64,000 nt of DNA from Mesorhizobium sp. B2-4-3 (GCF_006442815.1 NZ_VFVL01000012.1:89965-153964), one strand, 5' to 3'. Counted from the first letter of the stretch, positions 26,802-38,270 are shown. A program made the numbers and translations. Notes: generated by a model from the sequence alone, not told the origin.

Positions 26802-28001
26802 CTACGACACCGCGATGTCGGCCAGCGCCGGTCCGAGGTCGCCGGCCGGCGTCACTTCGATCGCCTCCAGGCCGAGCCAGCCTTGCATCTGCTTCAACTC
26901 CTCGAGAAGCTGGGCCGCCGTTTCGGCGGGAGCACCGGCCTCGGCATAGGCGGCGTGGACGCGCAGCACGCTCGCCGGCCGATCGGCTCTCAGATCGACA
27001 CGGGCGACGATGCGGTCGCCAAGCAGGAAGGGCAGCACGTAGTAGCCGTATTGGCGCTTTTCGGACGTCGTGTAGATCTCGATGCGGTAGCGGAAGCCGA
27101 AGAGTTTTTCCGTCCGGGTGCGCTCGAAGACGACGGGATCGAAGGGGGCGAGCAGGGCGCGGGCCTCTATCCGACGCGGAAAGCGGGCGTCCTTGTGGAG
27201 ATAGGCGGTCTTGTCCCAGCTCTCGACCTTCACAGGCAGCAGTTCGCCCGCTTCGACCAGGTTCTCGATGCGGTCTTTCGTATCGCCCGGCGCGAGACGA
27301 AAATAGTCGCGAAGGTCGCCATAGGTGGCGATGCCATGGGCGCGGGCCGAGATGCGCAGCAATTCGCGATGCGCATCCTCGACCGAGGGTATTGGCAGGT
27401 CGAGGACAGCCTGCGGCAAAACGCGCTCGGGCAGGTCATAATAGCGTTCGAAGCCGCGCCGGTAGGCGGTGGTGATGCGGCCGGCCCAGAACAGCCATTC
27501 GAAGGCGTGCTTGGCCTCGCTCCAGCCCCACCAGCCGCCATTGCCCTTGTGGCCTTCGATGTCGGACGCGGCGATCGGGCCGCGTTCGGCGACCTGCGCA
27601 TAGATCTCGTCGATCATCGCCTTGCGCTCCCGGCCCCATTTCGCCAGACCGAGATACATCTCGTCGCCCTGCTCGGCGCGCAGCATGCGCCAGCGCATCA
27701 AAGGGTAGGTCTCGACAGGCAGGAACGACGCCTCATGCGCCCAATATTCAAAGACCGCGCGCTTGCGGCCGACCGCGGCGTTGTCGAGCAGCGCAAGCGG
27801 GTAGGGGCCGAGGCGAGAATAGAGCGGCATATAATGCGCGCGCACAACCGCGCTGACGGAATCGATCTGCAACAAGCCGGTTCGCGACAGCACGCGCGCG
27901 AGATGGCGGCGATCCGGAACGCCACCGGGCCTAGGGTCGTTGAACCCCTGTGCTGCGAGCGCAATGCGCCTCGCCATGGCCAGCGAAATCTTGTCCTTCA
28001 T
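26802..28001 (-). CDS. YcaQ/AlkX-family winged-helix DNA glycosylase
   Basis: This 399-residue protein belongs to the HTH_42 (formerly DUF1006) family, whose members include E. coli YcaQ/AlkX and Streptomyces AlkZ, glycosylases that unhook interstrand crosslinks or remove bulky alkylated bases. The N-terminal LLQIDSVSAVVRAHYMPLYSR contains the QxD catalytic motif reported for YcaQ-type enzymes. RTEKLFGFRYRIEIYTTSEKR and YGYYVLPFLLGDRIVAR are conserved C-terminal stretches. It is transcribed alone, with its 3' end 12 bp from the riboswitch leader. Confidence 0.85.
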   Translation of the reverse strand: MKDKISLAMARRIALAAQGFNDPRPGGVPDRRHLARVLSRTGLLQIDSVSAVVRAHYMPLYSRLGPYPLALLDNAAVGRKRAVFEYWAHEASFLPVETYPLMRWRMLRAEQGDEMYLGLAKWGRERKAMIDEIYAQVAERGPIAASDIEGHKGNGGWWGWSEAKHAFEWLFWAGRITTAYRRGFERYYDLPERVLPQAVLDLPIPSVEDAHRELLRISARAHGIATYGDLRDYFRLAPGDTKDRIENLVEAGELLPVKVESWDKTAYLHKDARFPRRIEARALLAPFDPVVFERTRTEKLFGFRYRIEIYTTSEKRQYGYYVLPFLLGDRIVARVDLRADRPASVLRVHAAYAEAGAPAETAAQLLEELKQMQGWLGLEAIEVTPAGDLGPALADIAVS

Positions 28002-28331
28002 CAGGTCCTTGCCCCGATCGTCCGTTGGATTTTTAGCCGGTGATTCCTGCGATGCTAGCAGGCAAATGGCGGGAGATATGTCAGGAGAGAAAAGTGGAGT
28101 AATAAGCGAAGGAAATCAAACAGGAGCGGATCGGACCAGTTTCTTCCGATAAGGCGTCCAGGGCCGCGATTTGAACAAGGTTTGACTTGCGTCACCGAAA
28201 CCGCTGCGCTAACCCTCGCCGCGTTGCAGCATGGGCCCCTTAAAACGGTTCAGCGGTTAAACTGTCACGCTTCCGCATTAGAGTCCGTTGCTGTAATCAA
28301 AGTGAACTGCCCGCCTAAGGAAAGCCGCCGC
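28002..28331. other. Intergenic region, nuo operon leader
   Basis: This 330-bp gap lies between divergent ycaQ-like and nuoA. It must contain both promoters. A TTGACT hexamer at 28182-28187 has no convincing -10 partner, so I make no promoter call. No ORF with coding character or RNA gene was seen. Confidence 0.5.
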
Positions 28332-28697
28332 ATGAGCGCACTCCTGAGTTCATACCTGCCGATCGTCCTGTTCATCGCCGTGGCGCTGGTCGTCGGCCTT
28401 GCGCTGCTCATAGCGCCGTTCCTGGTGGCCTACCGCAATCCCGACCCGGAAAAGCTTTCCGCCTATGAATGCGGCTTCAACTCGTTTGACGACGCCCGCA
28501 TGAAATTCGACATCCGCTTCTACCTGGTGTCGATCCTGTTCATCATCTTCGATCTCGAGGTCGCCTTCCTGTTCCCGTGGGCGGTCTCCTTCTCCAAGGT
28601 CGGCATGCTCGGCTTCTGGTCGATGATGGTGTTTTTGGCGGTGCTGACCATCGGCTTTGCCTATGAATGGAAAAAAGGAGCGCTGGAATGGGATTGA
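28332..28697 (+). CDS. nuoA: NADH-quinone oxidoreductase subunit A
   Basis: This 121-residue three-helix membrane subunit of complex I helps form the junction with the hydrophilic arm. [20 protein letters not shown] is the conserved loop with the Cys near the quinone site, followed by two hydrophobic helices. The start is ATG 28332. It overlaps the nuoB start by 10 bp and heads a 16-kb nuo operon. Confidence 0.97.
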   Translation: MSALLSSYLPIVLFIAVALVVGLALLIAPFLVAYRNPDPEKLSAYECGFNSFDDARMKFDIRFYLVSILFIIFDLEVAFLFPWAVSFSKVGMLGFWSMMVFLAVLTIGFAYEWKKGALEWD

Positions 28698-29269
28698 ACG
28701 ACAGTTCAGGCACCCTCGTCGCGCCGAAGCCCAAGGGCATCATCGACCCCAACACCGGCAGGCCGATGGGGGAGGACGATCCCTTCTTCCTCGAAATCAA
28801 CAATGAACTGGCCGACAAGGGCTTCCTTGTCACCTCGACCGAAGCGCTGATCACCTGGGCGCGCAGCGGCTCGCTGATGTTCATGACCTTCGGCCTCGCC
28901 TGCTGCGCGGTCGAGATGATCCACACCTCGATGCCGCGCTATGACTCGGAGCGTTTCGGCGTCGCGCCGCGCGCGTCGCCGCGCCAGTCCGACATCATGA
29001 TCGTCGCCGGCACGCTGACCAACAAGATGGCGCCGGCGCTGCGCAAGGTCTACGACCAGATGCCGGAGCCGCGCTACGTCATCTCGATGGGCTCCTGCGC
29101 CAATGGCGGCGGCTATTACCACTATTCCTATTCGGTGGTGCGCGGCTGCGACCGCGTCGTGCCGGTCGACATCTATGTGCCCGGCTGCCCGCCGAGCGCC
29201 GAAGCGCTGCTCTACGGCATTCTCCTTCTGCAGAAGAAGATCCGCCGCACCGGCACGATCGAACGGTGA
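28688..29269 (+). CDS. nuoB: NADH-quinone oxidoreductase subunit B
   Basis: This 193-residue subunit carries cluster N2, the last 4Fe-4S centre before quinone. The ligands are visible in [22 protein letters not shown] and [11 protein letters not shown]. The start is ATG 28688 (MGLNDSSGT), overlapping the end of nuoA. It lies in the connecting arm next to NuoD. Confidence 0.97.
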   Translation: MGLNDSSGTLVAPKPKGIIDPNTGRPMGEDDPFFLEINNELADKGFLVTSTEALITWARSGSLMFMTFGLACCAVEMIHTSMPRYDSERFGVAPRASPRQSDIMIVAGTLTNKMAPALRKVYDQMPEPRYVISMGSCANGGGYYHYSYSVVRGCDRVVPVDIYVPGCPPSAEALLYGILLLQKKIRRTGTIER

Positions 29270-29273
29270 GCCG

Positions 29274-29876
29274 ATGACCCAGGCGTTGAACGAACTCTCC
29301 ACCTATCTTGGCGAGAAGCTCTCCGGCCGCATCGGCGAAGCCGTGCTTGCCTATGGCGAGTTCACGGTTTCGGTCGAACCGGGCAACCTGATCGAGGTAG
29401 CGACCTTCCTGCGCGACGATCCGCGCTGCCAGTTCATCTCGATCATCGACGTCTGCGGAGCGGATTACCCGTCGCGCGCCAGACGCTTCGATGTCGTCTA
29501 CCACCTTCTGTCGCCGAAGCAGAATGTGCGCATCCGCCTCAAGGTCCAGGCCGACGAGGAAACGCTGGTGCCGTCGCTGACCGGCGTCTATCCCGGTGCC
29601 GACTGGTTCGAGCGCGAGACCTACGACCTTTACGGCGTGCTGTTTTCGGGCCATCCAGACCTGCGCCGCATTCTCACCGACTATGGTTTCGAGGGCCATC
29701 CGCTGCGCAAGGATTTCCCGCTGACCGGGTTTGTCGAGGTGCGCTACGACGACGAGGCCAAGCGGGTCATCTACGAGCCGGTGGAATTAAAGCAGGAATT
29801 CAGAAATTTCGATTTTCTTTCCCCCTGGGAAGGCACCGACTATGTGCTGCCGGGGGATGAGAAGGCAAAGCAGTAA
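29274..29876 (+). CDS. nuoC: NADH-quinone oxidoreductase subunit C
   Basis: This 200-residue hydrophilic subunit is the 30-kDa homologue, a separate protein here rather than the NuoCD fusion seen in enterics. [20 protein letters not shown] and [17 protein letters not shown] are the family signature. The start is ATG 29274, 4 nt after the nuoB stop. Its stop overlaps the nuoD start (TAATG). Confidence 0.97.
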   Translation: MTQALNELSTYLGEKLSGRIGEAVLAYGEFTVSVEPGNLIEVATFLRDDPRCQFISIIDVCGADYPSRARRFDVVYHLLSPKQNVRIRLKVQADEETLVPSLTGVYPGADWFERETYDLYGVLFSGHPDLRRILTDYGFEGHPLRKDFPLTGFVEVRYDDEAKRVIYEPVELKQEFRNFDFLSPWEGTDYVLPGDEKAKQ

Positions 29877-31066
29877 TGGCCGAAACTTCCGTCCGCAATT
29901 TCAATATTAATTTCGGACCTCAACACCCTGCGGCGCACGGTGTTTTGAGGTTGGTTCTCGAGCTGGACGGCGAGGTGGTCGACCGCGTCGATCCGCATAT
30001 CGGGCTGCTTCACCGCGGCACCGAGAAGCTGATCGAGGCCAAGACCTACCTGCAGGCCGTGCCTTATCTCGACCGGCTCGACTATTGCGCGCCGATGAAC
30101 CAGGAGCATGCCTTCGCTCTCGCAGCCGAGCGCCTGCTCGGCATCGAGGTGCCGAAGCGCGGTCAGCTGATCCGCGTGCTCTATTCCGAGATGGGCCGCA
30201 TCATGTCGCACATCCTCAATGTGACGACACAGGCGATGGATGTCGGCGCGCTGACGCCGCCGCTGTGGGGTTTCGTCGAGCGCGAAAAGCTGATGGTGTT
30301 CTACGAACGCGCCTCCGGCTCGCGCATGCATGCAGCCTATTTCCGGCCGGGCGGCGTGCACCAGGACCTGCCGCAGAAGCTGGTCGAGGATATCGGCAAG
30401 TGGATCGATCCGTTCCTGAAGTCGATCGACGATCTCGATGCGCTTTTGACCGGCAACCGCATCTTCAAGCAGCGCAATGTCGATATCGGCATCGTGTCGC
30501 TGGCCGACGCCTGGGCCTGGGGCTTTTCGGGCGTGATGGTGCGCGGCTCGGGCGCCGCCTGGGACCTGCGCAAATCGCAGCCCTATGAATGCTATTCCGA
30601 GATGGATTTCGACATCCCGATCGGCAAGAACGGCGATTGCTACGACCGTTACCTGGTGCGCATGGAAGAGATGCGCCAGTCGGCCAGGATCATGCGCCAG
30701 TGCATCGATCTCCTGCTCGGCAAGGAACGCGCCGGCCCGGTGTCGAACCTCGACGGCAAGGTGGTGCCGCCGAAGCGCCAGGCGATGAAGCGGTCGATGG
30801 AAGCGCTGATCCATCACTTCAAGCTCTATACCGAGGGTTATCGCGTGCCGGCCGGCGAGGTCTATGCGGCCGTCGAAGCGCCGAAGGGCGAATTCGGCGT
30901 CTATCTGGTCTCCGACGGCACCAACAAGCCCTATCGCTGCAAGCTGCGCGCGCCAGGCTTCGCGCATCTGCAGGCCATGGATTTCCTGTGCCGCGGCCAC
31001 ATGCTGGCCGACGTCACCGCCGTGCTTGGCTCCCTCGACATCGTGTTTGGTGAGGTCGATCGCTAA
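29876..31066 (+). CDS. nuoD: NADH-quinone oxidoreductase subunit D
   Basis: This 396-residue 49-kDa-type subunit forms the quinone pocket with Nuo[21 protein letters not shown] contains the conserved histidines near the quinone head group; [21 protein letters not shown] follows. Full length, with its stop overlapping the nuoE start. Confidence 0.98.
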   Translation: MAETSVRNFNINFGPQHPAAHGVLRLVLELDGEVVDRVDPHIGLLHRGTEKLIEAKTYLQAVPYLDRLDYCAPMNQEHAFALAAERLLGIEVPKRGQLIRVLYSEMGRIMSHILNVTTQAMDVGALTPPLWGFVEREKLMVFYERASGSRMHAAYFRPGGVHQDLPQKLVEDIGKWIDPFLKSIDDLDALLTGNRIFKQRNVDIGIVSLADAWAWGFSGVMVRGSGAAWDLRKSQPYECYSEMDFDIPIGKNGDCYDRYLVRMEEMRQSARIMRQCIDLLLGKERAGPVSNLDGKVVPPKRQAMKRSMEALIHHFKLYTEGYRVPAGEVYAAVEAPKGEFGVYLVSDGTNKPYRCKLRAPGFAHLQAMDFLCRGHMLADVTAVLGSLDIVFGEVDR

Positions 31067-32391
31067 TGTCAGTCCGTCGTCTCGCAGATGCCAGCGTCCA
31101 GCCAGCTTCCTTCGCCTTCAACAAGGCGAACGCGGCGGCGGCGCAGCAGTGGATCGCCAAATATCCGAAGGGGCGCGAGCAGTCGGCCATCATCCCGCTG
31201 CTGATGATCGCGCAGGAGCAGGAAGGCTGGGTCACCAAGGCGGCGATCGAGACGATCTCCGACATGCTCGGCATGCCGCGCATCCGCGGCCTCGAGGTCG
31301 CGACCTTCTACACGCAGTACCAGCTCAATCCGGTCGGCACGCGCGCCCATATCCAGGTCTGCGGCACCACGCCCTGCATGCTGCGCGGCTCGGAAGCGCT
31401 AATGGATGTCTGCCGGTCAAAAATCCATCACGACCAGTTCCACACCAACGACAAGGGCACGCTGTCGTGGGAGGAGGTCGAATGCCTCGGCGCCTGCGTC
31501 AACGCGCCGATGGTCATGATCTTCAAGGACACGTTCGAGGACTTGACGCCCGAGCGGCTGGCCGAGATCATCGATCTCTACGACGCCGGTAAGGGCGCCG
31601 AGGTCAAGCCGGGTCCGCAGAACGGCCGCCATGGTTCCGAGCCGGCCGGCGGCTTGAAGACGCTGACAAATGAAAAGGCGATCCTGAAGTCGACGCGCGA
31701 CAAGGAAGCCAAGGCGGCGGCGAAGGCTGCCAAGGATGCCGCCGCCGCGGCACCGGCTGCTGCCCCTGCCGCCGTCGTCTCGCAGGCGGCACCCGCTGCG
31801 CCAGCAGCTTCGGCGCCCGCCGCTTCGGGCCCGGTTGCGCCGTCCAAATCCAGCAAGCCGAAGACCCATGCGGCTGAAACCAGCCCGGCGCTCAACACGC
31901 CGTCGCCGGTCAAGGTCGCCCCGGCCACCGAGAACGGCGCCAGTGTCAGGGCGCCGCGCCATTCGGCCGCCAACGCCAACCAGGCCGATCCGGAAGTCGA
32001 GGCGGTTTCCAAGCCGCGCAGCGGGCCGAAGACAAAGGCCGAGCCGGCCACGGCTTTCAAGGCGCCGGAAACCAAGCAGCCTGTCGCTAGGACGGCGAAA
32101 CCTTCGCTCGACGACAAGAACCGGCCCGCCGGCATCGAGCGCCCGGCAACGGTCGACGATCTCAAGCTGATCTCCGGCGTCGGCCCGAAGATCGAAGGCA
32201 CCCTGCATTCGTTGGGCATCTACACCTTCGCGCAGGTCGCCTCCTGGAAGAAGGCCGAGCGCGAATGGGTCGACGGCTATCTCAGCTTCCACGGCCGCAT
32301 CGATCGCGACGACTGGGTGAAGCAGGCCAAGGCGCTCGCCAAGGGCGGCGTCGCCGAATACATCCGCGTCTTCGGCAAGAAGCCGGTCTGA
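31066..32391 (+). CDS. nuoE: NADH-quinone oxidoreductase subunit E with long C-terminal extension
   Basis: Residues 1 to about 180 are the 24-kDa thioredoxin-like subunit binding 2Fe-2S cluster N1a, with [10 protein letters not shown] and [10 protein letters not shown]. The protein runs on to 441 residues, more than twice the core length. An Ala/Pro/Lys-rich, probably disordered linker spans about 200-345. A C-terminal domain (about 355-441) starts [20 protein letters not shown], a helix-hairpin-helix-like motif. The same domain ends the protein encoded at 33781-34464 within this operon. The extension's role is unknown. Confidence 0.95.
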   Translation: MSVRRLADASVQPASFAFNKANAAAAQQWIAKYPKGREQSAIIPLLMIAQEQEGWVTKAAIETISDMLGMPRIRGLEVATFYTQYQLNPVGTRAHIQVCGTTPCMLRGSEALMDVCRSKIHHDQFHTNDKGTLSWEEVECLGACVNAPMVMIFKDTFEDLTPERLAEIIDLYDAGKGAEVKPGPQNGRHGSEPAGGLKTLTNEKAILKSTRDKEAKAAAKAAKDAAAAAPAAAPAAVVSQAAPAAPAASAPAASGPVAPSKSSKPKTHAAETSPALNTPSPVKVAPATENGASVRAPRHSAANANQADPEVEAVSKPRSGPKTKAEPATAFKAPETKQPVARTAKPSLDDKNRPAGIERPATVDDLKLISGVGPKIEGTLHSLGIYTFAQVASWKKAEREWVDGYLSFHGRIDRDDWVKQAKALAKGGVAEYIRVFGKKPV

Positions 32392-32401
32392 GGGACGAAA
32401 A

Positions 32402-33706
32402 ATGCTTCAGGACAAAGACCGCATCTTCACCAACATCTACGGCCTCTTCGACACGTCGTTGGCCGGGGCGCAGTCGCGCGGCATCTGGGACGACACGCCC
32501 GGCCTGATCGCCAAAGGGCGCGACTGGATCGTCAACGAGATGAAGGCGTCCGGCCTGCGCGGCCGTGGCGGCGCCGGCTTCCCGACCGGATTGAAATGGT
32601 CGTTCATGCCGAAGCAGAGCGACGGCCGGCCGAGCTATCTCGTCATCAACGCCGACGAATCCGAGCCCGGTACCTGCAAGGACCGCGACATCCTGCGCAA
32701 CGATCCGCACACGCTGGTCGAGGGCGCGCTGGTCGCCGGCTTCGCCATGGGCGCGATCGCCGCCTACATCTATGTGCGCGGCGAGTTCATCCGCGAGCGC
32801 GAGGCGCTGCAGCGCGCCATCGACGAGGCCTACGCGGCCAAGCTCATCGGCAAGAACAACACGTCCGGCTACGACTTCGAAGTCTACATGCATCACGGCG
32901 CCGGCGCCTATATCTGCGGCGAGGAGACGGCGCTGCTCGAAAGCCTGGAAGGCAAGAAGGGCCAGCCGCGGCTGAAGCCGCCATTCCCGGCCAATGTCGG
33001 CCTCTACGGCTGCCCGACCACCGTCAACAACGTCGAGTCGATCGCGGTGGCGCCGACCATCCTGCGCCGCGGCGCTGCCTGGTTCTCGTCCTTCGGCCGG
33101 CCGAACAATGCCGGCACCAAGCTGTTCTGCGTGTCCGGCCACGTCAACAATCCGTGCACTTTCGAAGAGGCGATGTCGATCCCGTTCCGCGAGCTGATCG
33201 AGGAGCATTGCGGCGGCATCCGTGGCGGCTGGGACAATCTGCTCGCGGTCATTCCGGGCGGCGCTTCGGTGCCGCTGGTGCCGGCGGAGCAGATCATGGA
33301 TGCGCCGATGGATTTCGACGCGCTGCGCGACCTGAAATCGGGCCTCGGCACGGCGGCCGTCATCGTCATGGACAAGTCGACGGATATCGTGAAGGCGATC
33401 GCCAGGCTTTCCTACTTCTACAAGCATGAGAGCTGCGGCCAGTGCACGCCGTGCCGCGAAGGCACCGGCTGGATGTGGCGGGTGATGGAGCGTCTGGTGC
33501 GCGGCGAGGCGCAGAAGCGCGAGATCGACATGCTGCTCGACGTCACCAAGCAGGTCGAGGGTCACACGATCTGCGCGCTGGGCGACGCGGCCGCCTGGCC
33601 GATCCAGGGCCTGATGCGGCATTTCCGCGGCGAGGTGGAGCGCCGCATCGACGAGTTTTCGCGCAACGCGCATCGGGTCGAGCCGGTGATGGTGGCGGCG
33701 GAATAG
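32402..33706 (+). CDS. nuoF: NADH-quinone oxidoreductase subunit F
   Basis: This 434-residue 51-kDa subunit binds NADH, FMN and 4Fe-4S cluster N3. [18 protein letters not shown] is the glycine-rich nucleotide/FMN motif, and [15 protein letters not shown] contains cluster ligands. It accepts hydride from NADH and passes electrons to NuoE/NuoG. It starts 10 bp after nuoE. Confidence 0.98.
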   Translation: MLQDKDRIFTNIYGLFDTSLAGAQSRGIWDDTPGLIAKGRDWIVNEMKASGLRGRGGAGFPTGLKWSFMPKQSDGRPSYLVINADESEPGTCKDRDILRNDPHTLVEGALVAGFAMGAIAAYIYVRGEFIREREALQRAIDEAYAAKLIGKNNTSGYDFEVYMHHGAGAYICGEETALLESLEGKKGQPRLKPPFPANVGLYGCPTTVNNVESIAVAPTILRRGAAWFSSFGRPNNAGTKLFCVSGHVNNPCTFEEAMSIPFRELIEEHCGGIRGGWDNLLAVIPGGASVPLVPAEQIMDAPMDFDALRDLKSGLGTAAVIVMDKSTDIVKAIARLSYFYKHESCGQCTPCREGTGWMWRVMERLVRGEAQKREIDMLLDVTKQVEGHTICALGDAAAWPIQGLMRHFRGEVERRIDEFSRNAHRVEPVMVAAE

Positions 33707-33780
33707 GACTTTGAAATACGGGCGCAAGCCCAAGACTGACAGCAGGGGCGGGCACGCGAAGAAACGACCAGGAGATATCT

Positions 33781-34464
33781 ATGTCGCCGTATTCGATAGC
33801 CTACCCGTTCATGCCTGATTTGGACCAACTCGAGAAGATGAACCAGGACCTGACCAAGATGATGCCGAAGGAGATGGCCAGCGCCGTCAACCTTCTGGCG
33901 CATCCGGTCGCGGGTGCCGCGGCGATGTCGGCGCTCAGCATCGGTCTCGCCAACCATGCCGTCGGCATGTGGATGGGCGCCTTCACCGGCGCGCTGGAAG
34001 CTTCGCAGCGCATGTTCCAGCCGTTCCTCGACGATCTCGAGGCGCAGAACCAAGCGGCCGCCAACGCGTCCAAGGCGCGCAAGGCGACCGAGACGCTGAT
34101 CGCCAGGGCGCAGACCTTCGCCAGGGACGTGACCGACATCGCGGCCAACGCGACCGAGAAGGCGCTCGACGCGACTGGGGCCGATATTGTGGCGCAACCG
34201 GCCGCGACCGGGCTGATGCCGGAGGATTTCAGGCAGCCGAAGGCCGTCGACAAGCCGGCAAAGCCGTCGAACCTGAAGGCGATTTCGGGCATCGGACCAA
34301 AGCTGGAGAAGGTGCTCAATGGTCTCGGCATCTGGACCTATGGCCAGATCGCCGCCTGGACGTCTGAAGAGATCGCCTGGGTGGAAGATTATCTGTCGCT
34401 CGCCGGCCGTATCGGCCGCGACGACTGGACCGCACAGGCGGCGGCGCTCGCCGCGAAGAAGTGA
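33781..34464 (+). CDS. Helix-hairpin-helix domain protein embedded in nuo operon
   Basis: This 227-residue protein is not a standard complex I subunit. The N-terminal part (about 10-145) is helical and Ala-rich, vaguely phasin-like, with ALEASQRMFQPFLDDLEAQ. A short linker leads to a C-terminal domain (about 160-227) containing NLKAISGIGPKLEKVLNGLG and LAGRIGRDDWTAQA. That domain is clearly homologous to the extension on NuoE ([29 protein letters not shown]). It sits 75 bp after nuoF and 75 bp before nuoG, so it is co-transcribed. I infer a complex I assembly or accessory role; nucleic-acid binding by the HhH motif is an alternative. Confidence 0.82.
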   Translation: MSPYSIAYPFMPDLDQLEKMNQDLTKMMPKEMASAVNLLAHPVAGAAAMSALSIGLANHAVGMWMGAFTGALEASQRMFQPFLDDLEAQNQAAANASKARKATETLIARAQTFARDVTDIAANATEKALDATGADIVAQPAATGLMPEDFRQPKAVDKPAKPSNLKAISGIGPKLEKVLNGLGIWTYGQIAAWTSEEIAWVEDYLSLAGRIGRDDWTAQAAALAAKK

Positions 34465-34538
34465 ATTGAAATACCGGGCGCGGTTCAAGCCGCGCCCGGA
34501 AATAGAGATTGCGGGACATCCGCGAGGGTTTGAGGCGA

Positions 34539-36620
34539 ATGGCAAAGCTGAAGGTCGACGGGAAAGAGATCACGGTACCCGACCATTACACGCTGCTGCA
34601 GGCGGCCGAGGACGCCGGCGCGGAAGTGCCGCGCTTCTGCTTTCACGAGCGGCTGTCGATCGCCGGCAATTGCCGCATGTGCCTGATCGAGGTGAAGGGC
34701 GGTCCGCCCAAGCCGCAGGCATCCTGCGCCATGGGCGTGCGCGACCTGCGCCCCGGCCCGAATGGCGAGCCTCCGGAAATCTTCACCAACACGCCGATGG
34801 TCAAGAAGGCCCGCGAAGGCGTGATGGAATTCCTGCTGATCAATCATCCGCTCGATTGCCCGATCTGCGACCAGGGCGGCGAATGCGACCTGCAGGACCA
34901 GGCGATGGCCTTCGGCGTCGATTCCTCGCGCTATCACGAAAACAAGCGCGCGGTCGAAGACAAGTATATCGGCCCGCTGGTCAAGACGGTGATGAACCGC
35001 TGCATCCATTGCACGCGCTGCGTCCGCTTCACCACCGAGGTCGCAGGCATTTCCGAGCTCGGGCTGATCGGCCGCGGCGAGGATGCCGAGATCACCACCT
35101 ATCTCGAACAGGCGATGACCTCCGAGCTGCAGGGCAATGTCATAGACCTTTGCCCGGTCGGCGCGCTGACCTCAAAGCCGTTCGCGTTCCAGGCGCGGCC
35201 GTGGGAGCTGACCAAGACGGAATCGATCGACGTCATGGATGCCGTCGGCTCGGCGATCCGCGTCGACTCCAGAGGGCGCGAAGTGATGCGCATCCTGCCG
35301 CGCGTCAACGAGGCGGTGAACGAGGAGTGGATCTCCGACAAGACCCGCTTCATCTGGGACGGCCTGCGCACGCAGCGCCTCGACCGCCCCTATGTGCGCA
35401 GGAACGGCAAGCTGGCGCCGGCAAGCTGGGCGGAAGCCTTCGCCGCGATCAAGGACGAGGTGGGCAAGGCGGCGCCAGAGCGGATCGGCGCGATCGCCGG
35501 CGACCTCGCGGCGGTCGAGGAAATCTACGCGCTCAAGCTTTTGATGGCGGCGCTCGGCTCGAAGAACATCGACTGCCGCCAGGATGGTGCCGCGCTCGAT
35601 CCGTCGCTCGGCCGCGCCAGCTACATCTTCAATCCGACCATCGAAGGCATCGAGCAGGCCGACGCGGTGCTGATCATCGGCGCCAATCCGCGCTTCGAGG
35701 CCTCGGTGCTCAATGCCCGCATCCGCAAGCGCTGGCGCGTCGGCAATTTGCCGGTCGGCGTGATCGGCGAGATCGGCGATACACGCTATGACTATGAGCT
35801 GATCGGCGCCGGCCCCGAATCCCTGAAGGGCCTGGCCGACGGCAACGGCAAGTTCTTCGAGGTGCTGAGCAAGGCCACGCATCCGCTGATCGTCGTCGGC
35901 CAGGGCGCGCTGGCGCGCGCCGACGGCGCCGCGGTGCTCGGCCAGGCGGCGAAGCTCGCGGCCGCCGTCAACGCGGTCACCGCCGACTGGAACGGCTTTG
36001 CGGTGCTCCACAACGCCGCGGCAAGAGTCGGCGGCCTCGATGTCGGCTTCGTGCCGGGCGAGGGCGGCAAGGACGTCGCCGGCATGCTGGGCGACACCGA
36101 TGTGCTCTTCCTGCTCGGCGCCGACGAGATCGACATGGCCAGGACCGGGGGCGCTTTCGTCGTCTATATCGGCACGCATGGCGACGCCGGCGCGCACCGC
36201 GCCAACGTCATCCTGCCGGCCGCAGCCTACACCGAGAAGTCCGGCACCTACGTCAACACGGAAGGTCGCGTGCAGCAGACCAACCGCGCCGGCTTCGCCC
36301 CTGGCGAGGCGCGCGAGGACTGGGCGATCCTGCGGGCGCTCTCCGACGTGCTCGGCAAGAAGCTGCCTTTCGATTCGCTGGCGCAGCTGCGCGCCAAGCT
36401 CTATGGCGAATTCCCGCATCTCGCCCGCATCGACCAGGTGCTGGCCGGCAGCGGCGACGACATCGCCAAGGTGGCGAAGCTCGGCGGCCGCCTGAACAAG
36501 GGCACCTTCACCTCACCGGTGAAGGACTTCTATCTCACAAACCCGATCGCGCGGGCGTCGGCCGTGATGGCCGAATGCTCGGCGCTGGCCAAGAGCGGCT
36601 TCAAGCAGGCGGCGGAATAA
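34539..36620 (+). CDS. nuoG: NADH-quinone oxidoreductase subunit G
   Basis: This 693-residue 75-kDa-type subunit has an N-terminal 2Fe-2S ferredoxin domain ([16 protein letters not shown]), a His-Cys motif and two 4Fe-4S sites ([26 protein letters not shown]). A molybdopterin-oxidoreductase-like domain without expected catalytic activity follows. The start is ATG 34539 (MAKLKVDG), preceded by an AGGG-type site; a longer frame adds unconserved residues. Confidence 0.97.
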   Translation: MAKLKVDGKEITVPDHYTLLQAAEDAGAEVPRFCFHERLSIAGNCRMCLIEVKGGPPKPQASCAMGVRDLRPGPNGEPPEIFTNTPMVKKAREGVMEFLLINHPLDCPICDQGGECDLQDQAMAFGVDSSRYHENKRAVEDKYIGPLVKTVMNRCIHCTRCVRFTTEVAGISELGLIGRGEDAEITTYLEQAMTSELQGNVIDLCPVGALTSKPFAFQARPWELTKTESIDVMDAVGSAIRVDSRGREVMRILPRVNEAVNEEWISDKTRFIWDGLRTQRLDRPYVRRNGKLAPASWAEAFAAIKDEVGKAAPERIGAIAGDLAAVEEIYALKLLMAALGSKNIDCRQDGAALDPSLGRASYIFNPTIEGIEQADAVLIIGANPRFEASVLNARIRKRWRVGNLPVGVIGEIGDTRYDYELIGAGPESLKGLADGNGKFFEVLSKATHPLIVVGQGALARADGAAVLGQAAKLAAAVNAVTADWNGFAVLHNAAARVGGLDVGFVPGEGGKDVAGMLGDTDVLFLLGADEIDMARTGGAFVVYIGTHGDAGAHRANVILPAAAYTEKSGTYVNTEGRVQQTNRAGFAPGEAREDWAILRALSDVLGKKLPFDSLAQLRAKLYGEFPHLARIDQVLAGSGDDIAKVAKLGGRLNKGTFTSPVKDFYLTNPIARASAVMAECSALAKSGFKQAAE

Positions 36621-36622
36621 GC

Positions 36623-37666
36623 ATGGACACCTTCTTCTCCTTCTACGTGCTGCCGACGCTGCTGATCCTGTTGAAGTCGGTCGTGCTGATCGTCGTGCTT
36701 CTGATCGGCGTCGCCTATCTGCTCTATGCCGACCGCAAGATCTGGGCGGCGGTGCAATTGCGGCGCGGCCCGAACGTCGTCGGTCCGTGGGGAACGCTGC
36801 AGGCCTTTGCCGACCTTCTGAAATTCGTCTTCAAGGAGCCGGTGATCCCGTCGGGCGCCAACAAGGGCGTGTTTCTTCTGGCGCCGCTGGTCTCGGCGGT
36901 GCTGGCGATTTCGGCCTGGGCGGTCATTCCGGTCAGTGAAGGATGGGCGATCGCCAACATCAATGTCGGCATCCTCTATGTCTTCGCCATCTCCTCGCTT
37001 GAGGTCTATGGCGTGATCATGGGCGGCTGGGCGTCGAACTCGAAATATCCGTTCCTCGGCGCGTTGCGCTCGGCCGCGCAGATGGTGTCCTACGAAGTCT
37101 CGATCGGCTTCGTCATCGTCACCGTGCTGCTCACAGTCGGCTCGCTCAACCTCTCCGACATCGTCATGTCGCAGCAGGACGGCCTCGGCACGCGGCTCGG
37201 CCTGCCCAACACGTTCCTCGACTGGCACTGGCTGTCGCTGTTGCCTATGTTCGTGGTGTTCTTCATCTCGGCGCTGGCCGAGACGAACCGCCCGCCCTTC
37301 GACCTTGTGGAGGCGGAATCGGAGCTCGTCGCCGGCCATATGGTCGAATACTCATCGACGCCGTTCCTGCTCTTCTTCCTCGGCGAGTATGTCGCCGTCG
37401 TGCTGATGTGCGCGCTGGCGACCATCCTGTTCCTCGGCGGCTGGCTGCCGCCGTTCAACTTCGCGCCCTTCACCTGGGTTCCAGGCGTGATCTGGTTCGT
37501 GCTGAAGATCTGCCTGATGTTCTTCATGTTCTCCATGGTGAAGGCTTTCGTGCCGCGCTACCGCTACGACCAGCTGATGCGGCTGGGCTGGAAAGTCTTC
37601 CTGCCGATCTCGCTGTTCATGGTCGTCGCCACCGCGGCCTTCCTCAAGATCACGGGGTTTGCGTGA
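36623..37666 (+). CDS. nuoH: NADH-quinone oxidoreductase subunit H
   Basis: This 347-residue membrane subunit of eight or nine helices couples quinone reduction to proton pumping. [20 protein letters not shown] and [20 protein letters not shown] are the conserved quinone-tunnel loops with acidic residues. The start is ATG 36623, directly after nuoG. The stop overlaps the nuoI start. Confidence 0.98.
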   Translation: MDTFFSFYVLPTLLILLKSVVLIVVLLIGVAYLLYADRKIWAAVQLRRGPNVVGPWGTLQAFADLLKFVFKEPVIPSGANKGVFLLAPLVSAVLAISAWAVIPVSEGWAIANINVGILYVFAISSLEVYGVIMGGWASNSKYPFLGALRSAAQMVSYEVSIGFVIVTVLLTVGSLNLSDIVMSQQDGLGTRLGLPNTFLDWHWLSLLPMFVVFFISALAETNRPPFDLVEAESELVAGHMVEYSSTPFLLFFLGEYVAVVLMCALATILFLGGWLPPFNFAPFTWVPGVIWFVLKICLMFFMFSMVKAFVPRYRYDQLMRLGWKVFLPISLFMVVATAAFLKITGFA

Positions 37667-38157
37667 TGTCCGCTCTGGGCCAAGCCGCAAAGGCACTGCT
37701 GCTGCAGGATTTCGTCAGCGCCTTCTTCCTGTCGATGCGCCAGTTCTTCGCGCCGAAGGAAACGATCAACTATCCGCACGAGAAGGGGCCGATCAGCCCG
37801 CGCTTCCGCGGCGAGCATGCGCTGCGCCGTTACCCGAACGGCGAGGAACGCTGCATCGCCTGCAAGCTCTGCGAAGCGATCTGCCCGGCGCAGGCCATCA
37901 CCATCGAGGCCGGCCCGCGCCGCAATGACGGCACGCGCCGCACGGTGCGCTACGACATCGATATGGTGAAATGCATCTATTGCGGCTTCTGCCAGGAAGC
38001 CTGCCCGGTCGACGCCATCGTCGAGGGCCCGAATTTCGAATTCGCGACCGAGACGCGCGAGGAGCTCTACTACAACAAGGAAAAGCTGCTCGCCAACGGC
38101 GATCGCTGGGAGCGGGAGCTGGCGCGCAACATCGCGCTGGACTCGCCTTATCGCTGA
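37666..38157 (+). CDS. nuoI: NADH-quinone oxidoreductase subunit I
   Basis: This 163-residue 8Fe ferredoxin-type subunit carries clusters N6a and N6b. The ligand sets are [12 protein letters not shown] and [12 protein letters not shown]. It bridges the peripheral arm to NuoB. The start is ATG 37666, overlapping the nuoH stop. After it comes the only large gap in the operon. Confidence 0.98.
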   Translation: MSALGQAAKALLLQDFVSAFFLSMRQFFAPKETINYPHEKGPISPRFRGEHALRRYPNGEERCIACKLCEAICPAQAITIEAGPRRNDGTRRTVRYDIDMVKCIYCGFCQEACPVDAIVEGPNFEFATETREELYYNKEKLLANGDRWERELARNIALDSPYR

Positions 38158-38194
38158 CATTTGACGCATGGACGGGGCGAGGGGCCTCGTCCAG

Positions 38195-38239
38195 AGGATG
38201 ATCCCGAAAAGTTGCAGACTTTTCGGACAAGATCATCCT
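38195..38239. repeat. Palindrome in the nuoI-nuoJ gap
   Basis: The outer arms AGGATGATC (38195-38203) and GATCATCCT (38231-38239) enclose CCGAAAAGT / ACTTTTCGG arms. It belongs to the same CCGAAAAG/CTTTTCGG family as 61692-61718. It is non-coding and could act as an mRNA hairpin within the operon. Confidence 0.75.
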
Positions 38240-38270
38240 CCGGAGTAAAGAGAGTGGCGCATGTTTCTTT

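Noticed and set aside
28171..28210. nuo promoter at TTGAAC/TTGACT hexamers
   Set aside because: No acceptable -10 sequence lies at 16-18 nt, so the start site cannot be called from sequence.
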